A DNA stretch of 64,000 nt from Bradyrhizobium elkanii WSM2783 (GTDB lineage Bacteria; Pseudomonadota; Alphaproteobacteria; Rhizobiales; Xanthobacteraceae), in NCBI RefSeq assembly GCF_000472865.1, contig NZ_AXAP01000031.1, positions 1-64,000 on the forward strand. The letters are read 5' to 3'. Below the pieces are notes generated by a model. The model did not search any database. It worked only from the letters and a program-made list of their open reading frames with translations, and was not told the origin of the DNA. Below are positions 8,117-16,848 of the stretch, piece by piece. The position numbers and the translations under genes are program-made. Every line of letters starts with the position of its first letter. Within the stretch, counting starts at the first letter, position 1.

Positions 8117-11100
8117 TGGCATCGATCTCGATCTCGGAACCCTTCATCCGCCGTCCGGTCGGCACCACGCTGATGGCGATCGGGCTCTTCCTGCTTGGGA
8201 TCGTGGCGTACGAGTTCCTGCCGGTGGCGTCGGTTCCGAACGTCGATTTCCCGATGATCAGGGTGTTCGCGTCGCGGCCGGGCGCCGACCCTTCGGTGAT
8301 GGCTGCGACGGTGGCGGCGCCGCTGGAGCGCCGGCTCGGCGAGATCGCGGACGTGGAGCAGATCACGTCGGTGAGCTCGCTCGGCAGCACCAGCATCCAG
8401 GTGCAGTTCGCGATCGGACGCAACATTGATCGCGCTGCGCGCGACGTGCAGGCGGCAATCAACGCCTCGATGGCGGATCTGCCGACCGACCTGCCGACAT
8501 TGCCGATCTTCAGGAAGGCCAATCCAGCGGCGGCGCCGGTATTCGTGCTGGCGCTGACATCGAAGACGATGTCGACCAGCGCGATGTACGACGTCGCGGA
8601 TACCGTGCTCGCGCAGCGCATCTCGCAAGTGCCGGGAGTGGGCGAGGTCACGGTCTCGGGCGCTGATCAGCCGGCGGTGCGGATCTCGCTCAATCCGGTC
8701 GCGCTGTCGAATGCCGGCATTGCGACCGATGACGTCCGCCAGGCCATCGTCAACGCCAATCCGCTCGGACCGGTCGGCATCTTCAATGGCGGCCGCCAGA
8801 GCGAGACGCTCTCGATCAATCCGCAGATGCGGACCGCCGCCGAGTTCCGCAACATCCTGATCAAGAGCTCGAGCGGCAATTTCGTCCGCCTGTCGGATGT
8901 CGCCGAGATCGAAGACAGCGTACGCAACGTCCGCTCGGTCGCCTGGTTCAACAAGCAGCCGGCGGTCCTGATCCAGATCACCAAGCAGGGCGATGCCAAC
9001 GTCATCGATACCGTCGACCGGGTGACGGCGATGCTGCCGGAGCTGAAGCAGTGGATTCCCGCCGGTCTCGAGATTTCCACGCTCGTGGACCGCACCGGCA
9101 CCATCCGCGCCAGCGTGCTCGACATGCAACTGACGCTGCTTGCCACCGCCGGGCTGGTCATGGTGGTGGTGTTCGTGTTCCTGCGCCGCTTGACGCCGAC
9201 GATTGCGGCAGGCGTCTCGGTGCCGCTGGCGCTGGCGGGCACCTGCGCCGGCATGTGGCTCGCCGGTTTCTCGATCGACAATCTGTCACTGATGGCGCTG
9301 GCGATCTCGGTCGGCTTCGTGGTCGACGATGCGATCGTGATGATCGAGAACATGTACCGCAATCTCGAGCAGGGCATGGCGCCTTATCCGGCGGCGCTGG
9401 AGGGCGCCAGGCAGATCGGCTTCACCGTGGTTTCGATCTCGCTGTCGCTGATCGCCGCCTTCACCCCCCTGATTTTCATGGACGGTATCGTCGGACGGCT
9501 GCTCCGCGAATTCTCGCTGACGCTGACCTTCGCCATCCTGGTCTCGACCCTGGTGTCGCTGACGATCACCCCGATGATCTGCGCGCACTACATCAAGGAA
9601 GCGACCTCCGCCCGCGCCACCTGGTTCGACCGCCTGATCGAGGGAACCCTGTCGCGCATCGTGCGCTTCTATACGTGGACGCTGCGCGGCGTGCTCGATT
9701 TTCCGTTCCTGACCTTGCTCGTGTTCTTTGCCACCATCGCGCTGACCGTGACGCTCTACATCAAGACGCCGAAGGGCTATTTCCCGACCGACGACAGCGG
9801 CTTCGTCATCGGCGCGACGCGGGCATCGGCTGACACCTCGTTCCAGGCCATGCTCAAGCTGCAGCAACAGGTGGCCGACATCGTGATGGCCGATCCCGCG
9901 GTCGCCGGCATCGGCTCATCGCTCGGGAGCGGCGGGATGGGCGGCGGCGCCAGCCGTGGCACCATGTTCATCAGCCTGAAATCGCCGGAGGAGCGGGGGG
10001 GAGTTTCGACACAGCTTGTGATCGATCGCCTGCGCCGCAACCTATTCATGGTGCCGGGGATCCGCCTGTTCATGTTCGCGGCTCAGGACGTCCGCGCCGG
10101 CGGGCGACAGAGCGATTCCGACTACCAGTACACGCTCTCGAGCGCCGATCTCGATTTGTTGCAGAAGTGGGCGCCGATCGTCGCCAAGCGCATGGAGACC
10201 GTCGAAGGTATCACCGACGTCTCCAGCGATCGCGACCCTGGCGGATTGCAGCTCAACCTGGTGATCGACCGCAAGACCGCCTCAAGCCTCGGCGTCCGTG
10301 TGCAGGATATCGACAACGCGCTCAACAACGCTTTCTCGCAGCGGCAGATCTCGATCGTCTATACCCAGCGCAACCAATACATGGTGGTGCTGGAGATCGA
10401 TCCGAAATTCCAGACCGATCCGTCCAATCTCGAGCGAATCTACGTGGCGGGCGCCAACGGCGCCCAGGTGCCCTTGTCGGCTGTGGTCCACTATCAGCGA
10501 GGGCTGGCGCCGCTCGCCGTCTATCACACGCAGTCCTTCCCCTCGACCACGGTATCATTCAATCTGCTGCCGAACGTGCCGCTGGAGCAGGCGACGTCGA
10601 ATATCCAGCGCGCGGTCGATGAATTGCATATGCCCGAAGGCATCCGTGGCAGCTTTGACGGCAACGCCGGCGACTTCAACAAGACCAGCGGAAGGCAGCC
10701 GCTCCTGATCCTGGGGGCGCTGGTCACGATGTATATCGTGCTCGGGGTGCTCTATGAGAGCCTGGCGCATCCGCTGACAATCATCTCGACCTTGCCCTCC
10801 GCAGGACTGGGCGCGCTGCTGGCTCTGCAACTGACCGGTACGCCCCTGACCGTGATCGCCTTTGTCGGCATCATCCTCTTGATCGGCATCGTCAAGAAGA
10901 ACGGCATCATGATGGTCGATTTCGCGCTGGACGCCGAGCGGCAGCGCGGCCTGTCCTCGGCGGACGCGATCTTCGAGGCCTGCAGCGCAAGGTTCCGGCC
11001 GATCCTGATGACGACCATGGCGGCGCTGTTTGCCGGCATTCCGCTGGTGCTCGCCACCGGTCCCGGGACGGAGCTGCGCCGGCCGCTCGGCATCACCATC

Positions 11101-11220
11101 ATCGGCGGCCTGTTCGTTTCGCAGATCCTGACGCTCTACACCACGCCGGTGATTTACCTGTTGATCGACCGGTTGCGGCGGCGCGCCGAACCTGCCGCGC
11201 TGGCAGCGCCCGCGGAATAG
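8116..11220 (+). CDS. RND multidrug efflux permease (MdtC-like)
   Basis: A 1034-residue RND permease, paralogous to the gene before it. It begins with the canonical SEPFIRRPVGTTLMAIG N-terminus. The TM4 motif GFVVDDAIVMIEN retains both proton-relay aspartates, and the second membrane block carries GIVKKNGIMMVDFAL. The ATG at 8116 shares its A with the upstream TGA stop; a GTG one codon earlier is possible. Tandem RND genes behind one adaptor suggest that this and the preceding protein assemble together in the inner membrane. No local regulator (TetR, two-component) adjoins the operon, so its control is not evident. Confidence 0.93.
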   Translation: MASISISEPFIRRPVGTTLMAIGLFLLGIVAYEFLPVASVPNVDFPMIRVFASRPGADPSVMAATVAAPLERRLGEIADVEQITSVSSLGSTSIQVQFAIGRNIDRAARDVQAAINASMADLPTDLPTLPIFRKANPAAAPVFVLALTSKTMSTSAMYDVADTVLAQRISQVPGVGEVTVSGADQPAVRISLNPVALSNAGIATDDVRQAIVNANPLGPVGIFNGGRQSETLSINPQMRTAAEFRNILIKSSSGNFVRLSDVAEIEDSVRNVRSVAWFNKQPAVLIQITKQGDANVIDTVDRVTAMLPELKQWIPAGLEISTLVDRTGTIRASVLDMQLTLLATAGLVMVVVFVFLRRLTPTIAAGVSVPLALAGTCAGMWLAGFSIDNLSLMALAISVGFVVDDAIVMIENMYRNLEQGMAPYPAALEGARQIGFTVVSISLSLIAAFTPLIFMDGIVGRLLREFSLTLTFAILVSTLVSLTITPMICAHYIKEATSARATWFDRLIEGTLSRIVRFYTWTLRGVLDFPFLTLLVFFATIALTVTLYIKTPKGYFPTDDSGFVIGATRASADTSFQAMLKLQQQVADIVMADPAVAGIGSSLGSGGMGGGASRGTMFISLKSPEERGGVSTQLVIDRLRRNLFMVPGIRLFMFAAQDVRAGGRQSDSDYQYTLSSADLDLLQKWAPIVAKRMETVEGITDVSSDRDPGGLQLNLVIDRKTASSLGVRVQDIDNALNNAFSQRQISIVYTQRNQYMVVLEIDPKFQTDPSNLERIYVAGANGAQVPLSAVVHYQRGLAPLAVYHTQSFPSTTVSFNLLPNVPLEQATSNIQRAVDELHMPEGIRGSFDGNAGDFNKTSGRQPLLILGALVTMYIVLGVLYESLAHPLTIISTLPSAGLGALLALQLTGTPLTVIAFVGIILLIGIVKKNGIMMVDFALDAERQRGLSSADAIFEACSARFRPILMTTMAALFAGIPLVLATGPGTELRRPLGITIIGGLFVSQILTLYTTPVIYLLIDRLRRRAEPAALAAPAE

Positions 11221-11254
11221 TTGAATTGGCGGCCGCGTAGCGTATAGCGGGCGG

Positions 11255-11974
11255 ATGACGGAATCAGATCAGACAATCCTTGCCGAGCCGGTCGCGGACT
11301 GCCCGCATTGCGGCAAGCCGATGCCGCTGTGCATCTGCGACAGTGTTACGCCGATCGAGAGCCGGATCGGGCTCCTGATTCTGCAGCATCCGCAGGAGCA
11401 GGATAGGGCGCTCGGCACCGCACGGCTGACCGCGCGCCACTTCGAGGACGCGGTGGTGCGGATCGGGCTGTCCTGGCCGAGCCTGTCGAAGGCGCTGGGG
11501 CGACCGGTGGCGGACCCGTCGCGCTGGGCGGTGCTCTATCTCGGCTCCGCCAAGGTCGCCGATCTCGACACCGATGCCGAGGTCGTTGCCGTCGAACGCA
11601 AGGCCGAGCTGGAGCCGAACCAGCGTAGCGTCCTCGGACGCATCGAAGGCATCGTGCTGCTCGATGGCACCTGGAGCCAGGCCAAGGCGCTGTGGTGGCG
11701 CAATCCCTGGATGCTGAAATGCCAGCGGGTGATTCTGGGCCCCCGCCAGCCGTCACGCTACGGTCAGCTTCGCCGCGAACCGCGCCGCGATGGACTTTCC
11801 ACGATCGAGGCGGCCGGCCTGCTGCTCGCCGCGCTCGAAAAGCGGCCGGACATTGCCGAAACCCTGAATGCGAGCTTCGAGCGGATGCTGGCAAGATATC
11901 GCCAGGTGCAGCGGACGATGCCGGAACTCGCCCCAAAGCCGAAAAAGCGCGATTTTCGGCGACGGAAGCGATGA
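11255..11974 (+). CDS. DTW-domain tRNA-uridine aminocarboxypropyltransferase
   Basis: A 239-residue DTW-domain protein. Members of this family (TapT/TDD) transfer the 3-amino-3-carboxypropyl group of S-adenosylmethionine to uridine in tRNA. Visible marks are the Cys-rich N-terminal segment CPHCGKPMPLCICD at about 16-29 and the signature LLDGTWSQAK near residue 138, containing the D-x-T-W core. A lysine/arginine-rich C-terminal tail could bind tRNA. It starts 34 bases after the efflux operon and lies beside a tRNA gene, but neither contact implies a functional link. The exact tRNA position modified here is not known from sequence. Confidence 0.85.
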   Translation: MTESDQTILAEPVADCPHCGKPMPLCICDSVTPIESRIGLLILQHPQEQDRALGTARLTARHFEDAVVRIGLSWPSLSKALGRPVADPSRWAVLYLGSAKVADLDTDAEVVAVERKAELEPNQRSVLGRIEGIVLLDGTWSQAKALWWRNPWMLKCQRVILGPRQPSRYGQLRREPRRDGLSTIEAAGLLLAALEKRPDIAETLNASFERMLARYRQVQRTMPELAPKPKKRDFRRRKR

Positions 11975-12018
11975 AAGCGACGCCTCATCTATCAGGCGTA
12001 AGCCATTGATTGTATGAG

Positions 12019-12092
12019 TGGAGGCCACGACCAGAATTGAACTGGTGTACACGGTTTTGCAGACCGTTGCGTAACCACTCCGCCACGTGGCC
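12019..12092 (-). tRNA. tRNA-Cys (GCA)
   Basis: On the minus strand the sequence folds as a cloverleaf with a seven-pair acceptor stem (GGCCACG with CGTGGCC), discriminator U and an encoded CCA end at 12019-12021. The anticodon is GCA, flanked by CT and AA. A TTC-containing T-arm and a D-arm with GGTTA are in place. Confidence 0.93.
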
Positions 12093-12201
12093 TCAAGCGG
12101 GGCGGATCAATACAGAGGTTCAAGGACTTAGGCAACCGGCCCCGAACCGGTTCCTGCAGAATTCTGAAACTCCAACTGCGTCGCCGGCATTGCGGCGCTC
12201 T

Positions 12202-12384
12202 TTAGCAGGAGGCGTACCAACCATCCGGAAATGGGATGAGCGGCCAGGGCGTCTGGTTGTCATTCGCCGGGCGTGGCGGCGGCTGGAAGCGGGGCAATGG
12301 CTGAGCCATGAAATCCTCCTGCGGCGTCGGGGCGACGGCTGCTCGCACAGCGTCCAACACCAGATCAAATTCAGCTTCGCTCAT
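12202..12384 (-). CDS. Small hypothetical protein with PANDN motif
   Basis: A 60-residue protein of unknown function. It starts MSEAEFDLVLDAVRAAVA, has a proline-rich middle containing PANDNQTPW, and ends in an aromatic tail with WYASC. The ATG at 12384 is supported by GGAGAG about eight bases upstream; a longer frame to 12411 lacks this. Short proteins with a PxPANDNQ element recur in Bradyrhizobium as I remember them, always unassigned. It is probably cytoplasmic, with no signal peptide or membrane segment. It sits downstream of tRNA-Cys on the same strand orientation. Confidence 0.6.
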   Translation of the reverse strand: MSEAEFDLVLDAVRAAVAPTPQEDFMAQPLPRFQPPPRPANDNQTPWPLIPFPDGWYASC

Positions 12385-12940
12385 TGCGCTCTCCGGGGGT
12401 TGTGAGCGCAACGTCGCAAAATGGGTTTGTGGGCGGATTGAGCGGATCGCTTCAATTTTAGCGATCCGGCAGCCGCCCCCTCACTTGGTTACCAGAGTCT
12501 TGCTAGTGCCGTATGAACGCTATTGCCGGCGCGGTCCCACCGCACTGTGAGAAAAATCACATTTGACCAAAATGAATTCGCGTAAGTCCCAATCTCGCCT
12601 GCAGTGGAGCAGGCAGGATTGAGCTTAGGGAGACGCGGTCATGAAGGCAAGCGCTACGCGATCGGCGGCCTTGAAAACCCGCGCCCGTCGCCTGCCTGCG
12701 TCGGCAGAAGGCTAGTCTGAGCGCGGTGTGCTCCGCGGTGTTCGAGCAGTGAATCGCGCGCCCCAAACGTCGGGCCATGACTCGAATACAATTTGAGCAG
12801 CCGTTGCCCAAACCGCAGGCCCGCTTCATCCAATTTTTTGTACGCCGCCAGACAAGCTTTTGCGGAGCGGTTCCCCGTAGCCTTCGTTCCGAGCTTTGGG
12901 ACATGGCCGTGGCCATGACAACGTCGGAGGAGCTGGCAAC
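12385..12940. other. 556-base intergenic gap with a perfect dyad before the amide ABC genes
   Basis: No convincing gene. A perfect 8-base inverted repeat (GGATCGCT 12444-12451, AGCGATCC 12460-12467, loop TCAATTTT) could be a hairpin or an operator. A 24-codon frame at 12641-12715 has a plausible ribosome-binding site (AGGGAGA) and a very basic product, but nothing else supports it. The region must contain the promoter of the ABC-transporter/amidase operon. The ribosome-binding site GGAGGAG before 12941 is strong. Confidence 0.45.
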
Positions 12941-13843
12941 ATGCAGAAATGGCTTTGTGGGGAAGCACGGCACGCGTCACTTCCGTGGCGTCGCGCGATT
13001 CTGGGCGCGATCGTCGCCGCGGGTTGTCTGGTGCCGCTAAGCGCGCAGGCGGCGGCGCCGGCGGCATGCGCGGCGCTTCAGGAGAAATATCCGGACTGGA
13101 AGGGCAAGACGCTCGTCAACGCGATCAACCCGCATACGCCGGGCTATGAATCGATCGACCCGAAAGACCCGAGCAAGTATGTCGGCTTCGACATCGATCT
13201 CGGCGAAATGATCGGTGAATGCCTCGGCTTCAAATTGACCTACAAGGCCGTGACTTTTGCCGCATTGCTGACGACGCTCGCCAGCGGGCAGGCCGACATC
13301 GTGATCTCGGACATCTACGCGACCGAGGAGCGCGCCAAGGCGGCCGACTTCATTACCTATTCGAAGGTGTTCGACGGCGTGCTGGTTGCCAAGGGCAATC
13401 CGAAGGGCATCAACGGCATCAACCTGTCGCTGTGCGGCGCGGCGGCGGCCGAAAACACCGGCTTCGTCGAGGTGCCGCTGGTGCAGGCCCTGATTCCCCA
13501 GTGCAAAGCTGCCGGCAAGCCTGAGCCGACGCTGCAGCTCTATGACAACAACGCCAACTGCATCCAGGCGATCCTGGCCGGCCGGGCCGACACCTACATC
13601 AACGACGTCAACACCGTCGACAACGCGGTGAAGGCCTATCCGGACAAGCTCGAGAAGGCGATCGCGGTGACGATCCCGTACTCTGTCGGCATCGCCGTGC
13701 CCAAGGACAAGCCGAAGTTTCGCGACGCGGTGATGGCCGCACTGACGGAGATCTACAAGTCCGGCGACCAGCTCGCGCTGCTCAAGAAGTGGGGACTTGA
13801 TCCCGACAATCTCAAGGAACCGGGCCTGCTGACCGTCAACTGA
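12941..13843 (+). CDS. ABC transporter substrate-binding protein, family 3
   Basis: A 300-residue periplasmic binding protein of the polar amino-acid/opine class. A long signal sequence has an arginine-rich n-region (to about residue 21), a hydrophobic core and a likely cleavage after SAQA near residue 38. The mature part shows the type II binding-protein pattern, including VGFDIDLGEMIGECLG, then SGQADIVISDIYATEERAKAADF. The ATG at 12941 is chosen because GGAGGAG lies nine bases upstream. Six cysteines in the precursor are more than usual. Its stop overlaps the start of the permease-ATPase gene. Given the downstream amidases, an amide or a small nitrogenous compound is a reasonable guess for the ligand. 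Confidence 0.88.
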   Translation: MQKWLCGEARHASLPWRRAILGAIVAAGCLVPLSAQAAAPAACAALQEKYPDWKGKTLVNAINPHTPGYESIDPKDPSKYVGFDIDLGEMIGECLGFKLTYKAVTFAALLTTLASGQADIVISDIYATEERAKAADFITYSKVFDGVLVAKGNPKGINGINLSLCGAAAAENTGFVEVPLVQALIPQCKAAGKPEPTLQLYDNNANCIQAILAGRADTYINDVNTVDNAVKAYPDKLEKAIAVTIPYSVGIAVPKDKPKFRDAVMAALTEIYKSGDQLALLKKWGLDPDNLKEPGLLTVN

Positions 13844-15471
13844 TGTCCCTGTTCCTGCACTATCTCAGCCTGCCTTACCTGCTCGCGGGCATCGAGCTCA
13901 CCCTGGAGGTGACCGCCCTCGGGCTCGCAGGCGGGCTGATCCTCGGCCTGATCCTGGCCTGGATGCAGCTCAGCCACCTCTGGTGGCTCTCGGCGATCGC
14001 GCGCGGCTACACCGTGATCTTCCGCGGCACGCCGCTGATCCTGCAGATGGTGTTCGCCTACGACGCGCTGCCGCATATCGGCATCAAATTGCCGGCCGTG
14101 CTGGCGGCCGGCCTCGCGCTCGCCTGCAACGAGGCGCCATTCATTGCCGAGATGCTGCGCGCCGGCGTGCTCGGCGTCGAGCGCGGACAGATATCAGCGG
14201 GACAGGCGCTCGGCATGACGCCGGCGGTGCTGATGCGGCGGGTGATCGCGCCGCAGGCGATCCGCACCATGATCCCGGCCTTCGGCAACGAGTCCGTCAG
14301 CGCGTTGAAGAATTCGTCGCTGGCCTCCGTGATCGCGGTCCAGGAATTGACGCTGCGAAGCACGCAGCTTGCGTCCTCGACCTTCGATTTCTTCTCGATC
14401 TTCTTCGCCTCCGGCTTGATCTATCTCGTGCTGACCGGCGCGATCAGCGGCATTCAGCTCGCCTTGGAATGGTTGCTCGATCTCGATCGTGCCTCACGCA
14501 AGCGCACGCTCGCCGATTATCTGCCCTGGCGTCGGGTGGATCTCCTGACCAAGCTGGAGCTTGCGGAGAAGACTGCGCCGCCGGTCGACGTTGCGGCGCG
14601 CATAGAGCCGGACATTCCGGCGCCGCTGTCGAGGACGCTGACGCCGGAGGAGCGTGCCAGACGCACCGCCACGATCGCGCGCAACAATGTCGCCGTCGAG
14701 GTGAAGGATCTGCGCAAGAGCTATGGCGCGCAAGATGTGCTCGACGGCTTGGATCTCACGGTTCGCGTCGGCGAGGTCATCGCGCTGCTCGGACCCAGCG
14801 GCTCCGGCAAGAGCACGCTGCTGCGCTGTATCAATCATCTGGAGAATTGGGATGCCGGCGCGGTGCGTGTCGGAGGACGGCGGCTCGGCTTCGACGACGA
14901 CGGCAGGCCGCTGTCGCCGCGCGCGATCGCCAATGAGCGCGCCAATGTCGGTGTCGGCATGGTGTTCCAGCAGTTCAACCTGTTCAGCCACCTGACGGCC
15001 AAGGAGAACGTCGCGGGTCCCTTGCGCTGGGTCCATGGCATGACACGAATTGACGCCGAGCGTCGCGCGCGCGAACTGCTCGACCGCGTCGGCCTGAGCC
15101 ATCGCGCTGATGCGCTGCCGCGGCACCTGTCGGGCGGGCAGCAGCAGCGGGTGGCGATCGCCCGCGCGCTGGCGCCGAACCCGAGCGTGTTGCTTCTGGA
15201 CGAGCCGACCTCGGCACTCGATCCCGAACTCGTCAACGAAGTCCTGGAAGTGATCCGGCGGCTCGCCATCGACGACGGCCTGACCATGATCATCTCGACG
15301 CATCAGATCCGCTTCGCCGATGAGGTGGCCGACCGCGTCGCCTTCCTGAGCGGCGGCAGGATCCTGGAGGAGGGGCCGGCGCATGAGGTGCTGTCCAATC
15401 CGCGCCATCCCGTCACCGCGCGCTTCCTCAGCGTGATGGAAGCCGACAAGACGCCGGAGCCGGTGAGATGA
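13843..15471 (+). CDS. ABC transporter permease fused to its ATPase (polar amino-acid type)
   Basis: A 542-residue protein combining two subunits that are normally separate. Residues about 1-215 form a HisM/GlnP-type permease with the EAA-like loop at about 107-125 (AGVLGVERGQISAGQALGM). A 65-residue linker follows, then a complete ATPase from about 283: Walker A GPSGSGKST at 317-325, signature LSGGQQQR, and Walker B VLLLDEPTSALD. The ATG overlaps the upstream TGA by one base, so translation is coupled to the binding protein. The homodimer would supply two permease and two ATPase domains. Permease-ATPase fusions of this class exist in other bacteria, but the arrangement is uncommon. Confidence 0.92.
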   Translation: MSLFLHYLSLPYLLAGIELTLEVTALGLAGGLILGLILAWMQLSHLWWLSAIARGYTVIFRGTPLILQMVFAYDALPHIGIKLPAVLAAGLALACNEAPFIAEMLRAGVLGVERGQISAGQALGMTPAVLMRRVIAPQAIRTMIPAFGNESVSALKNSSLASVIAVQELTLRSTQLASSTFDFFSIFFASGLIYLVLTGAISGIQLALEWLLDLDRASRKRTLADYLPWRRVDLLTKLELAEKTAPPVDVAARIEPDIPAPLSRTLTPEERARRTATIARNNVAVEVKDLRKSYGAQDVLDGLDLTVRVGEVIALLGPSGSGKSTLLRCINHLENWDAGAVRVGGRRLGFDDDGRPLSPRAIANERANVGVGMVFQQFNLFSHLTAKENVAGPLRWVHGMTRIDAERRARELLDRVGLSHRADALPRHLSGGQQQRVAIARALAPNPSVLLLDEPTSALDPELVNEVLEVIRRLAIDDGLTMIISTHQIRFADEVADRVAFLSGGRILEEGPAHEVLSNPRHPVTARFLSVMEADKTPEPVR

Positions 15472-15523
15472 AGCGTCACGCGCCAGAACTTCGATCGTTC
15501 CGATCCCCCGAAGAGGCACTTGC

Positions 15524-16765
15524 ATGAGGCACTTTACCCTGCCGGTCTCGCCGGCCACGGTCCACTGGGGCTACTTCAGCAAGAAGGTCGCGCCAGCGCT
15601 GACATTGCGCTCGGGCGACCGCGCCACCATTGAGACGCTGACCCATCACGCCAATGACGATTACGAGCGCATGATCGCGGGTGATCCCGGCGCCGAGAGC
15701 GTGTTCCACTGGACGCGCGAGCACAAGGCGGTGGCGCGCCGCGGCTCCGGCCCGACCGAGGGGCCATTCATCCGCGGGGCGGGTGAGGGGCTTGGCGTGC
15801 ATCTTTTGACCGGGCCGGTTGCGATCGAGAACGCCGAGCCCGGCGATGTTTTGGAGGTGCGCATCCTCGACATCAGGCCGCGTCCGAGCTGCAGCGCTTG
15901 CCACGCCGGCCGCTGCTTCGGCTCGAACGTCGCAGCCAATTGGGGCTTCCATTATCACGATCTCATCGAAGAGCCGAAGCCGCGCGAGGTGATCACGATT
16001 TTCGAGCTCGACACCTCGGGCGAGCCGTTCGCGAAGGCCGTCTACAACTACGTCTGGACGCCGCAGACCGATCCCGATGGCATCGTGCACGCCACCATCG
16101 ATTATCCCGGCGTGCGGGTCGACCATGCGACCATCCGCAAGCGTGAGAACATTCTCACCGGCATCAAGGTGCCGGCGCGGCTGCATTTCGGGACCATGGG
16201 GCTGGCGCCGTCGGAGGCCGACTATGTCAGCTCGATCCCGCCGAGCTATACCGGCGGCAATATCGACGACTGGCGGATCGGGAAGGGAGCGCGGATGTAT
16301 TATCCGGTAGCCGTCCCCGGCGCGTTCTTCTCGGTCGGCGACCCCCATGCTGCACAAGGCGACAGCGAACTCGGCGGCACCGCGATCGAGACTTCGCTGA
16401 CCGGGGATTTCGAATTCATCCTGCACAAGAACAATGATCTCGGCGGAACCGCGCTCGAGGGCCTTACGCATCCGATGCTGGAGACCGACCATGCCTGGTC
16501 GGTCTATGGCTTCACCTATCCGAACTATCTCGCCGAGCTCGGCGCCGGTGCGCAGACCGAGATTGCCAACCATTCCAGCCTCGACCGTGCGATGCGAGAC
16601 GCGTTCCGCAAGCTGCGGCGGTTCCTGATGACCGTGCACCGGCTGAGCGAAGACGAGGCGATCTCGTTGATGTCGGTCGGCGCCGATTTCGGCGTTACCC
16701 AGGTGGTCGACGCCAATTGGGGCGTGCACGGCACGATCCGCAAGAACGTCTTCAGGTGCGACTAA
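15524..16765 (+). CDS. Acetamidase/formamidase family protein (FmdA/AmdA)
   Basis: A 413-residue amide hydrolase family member; known relatives cleave formamide or acetamide to the acid and ammonia. Family marks run along its length: VHWGYFS near residue 13, RGAGEGLGVHLLTGP, GDVLEVRILDI, and the conserved VGDPHAAQGDSELGGTAIE near 270. It ends with FGVTQVVDANWGVHG. It lies 52 bases after the permease-ATPase gene on the same strand, probably in one operon. A second copy forms the C-terminal half of the next gene, and more than half of aligned positions look identical by eye. The true substrate may differ from formamide. Confidence 0.88.
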   Translation: MRHFTLPVSPATVHWGYFSKKVAPALTLRSGDRATIETLTHHANDDYERMIAGDPGAESVFHWTREHKAVARRGSGPTEGPFIRGAGEGLGVHLLTGPVAIENAEPGDVLEVRILDIRPRPSCSACHAGRCFGSNVAANWGFHYHDLIEEPKPREVITIFELDTSGEPFAKAVYNYVWTPQTDPDGIVHATIDYPGVRVDHATIRKRENILTGIKVPARLHFGTMGLAPSEADYVSSIPPSYTGGNIDDWRIGKGARMYYPVAVPGAFFSVGDPHAAQGDSELGGTAIETSLTGDFEFILHKNNDLGGTALEGLTHPMLETDHAWSVYGFTYPNYLAELGAGAQTEIANHSSLDRAMRDAFRKLRRFLMTVHRLSEDEAISLMSVGADFGVTQVVDANWGVHGTIRKNVFRCD

Positions 16766-16807
16766 TGCCTTGAGAATGGACCGCTTTTGATCGTGGGTTG
16801 AATTTGC

Positions 16808-16838
16808 CGGCGTCGTTTTGACGCCGCCATTTTGGCGG
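16808..16838 (+). promoter_or_regulatory. Two overlapping hairpins before the AraC-amidase start
   Basis: CGGCGTC (16808-16814) pairs with GACGCCG (16820-16826) around a GTTTT loop. CCGCC (16824-16828) pairs with GGCGG (16834-16838) around ATTTT. The two stems share bases 16824-16826, so they exclude each other. The second stem ties up the first bases of the GGCGGAGG ribosome-binding site before the TTG at 16849. This could be an attenuator-like switch or simple translational damping. Confidence 0.45.
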
Positions 16839-16848
16839 AGGACTGCGC

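Noticed and set aside
6545..9129. Long minus-strand frames (419 and 371 codons) across the efflux permeases.
   Set aside because: Both are shadows of RND genes with canonical motifs on the plus strand.
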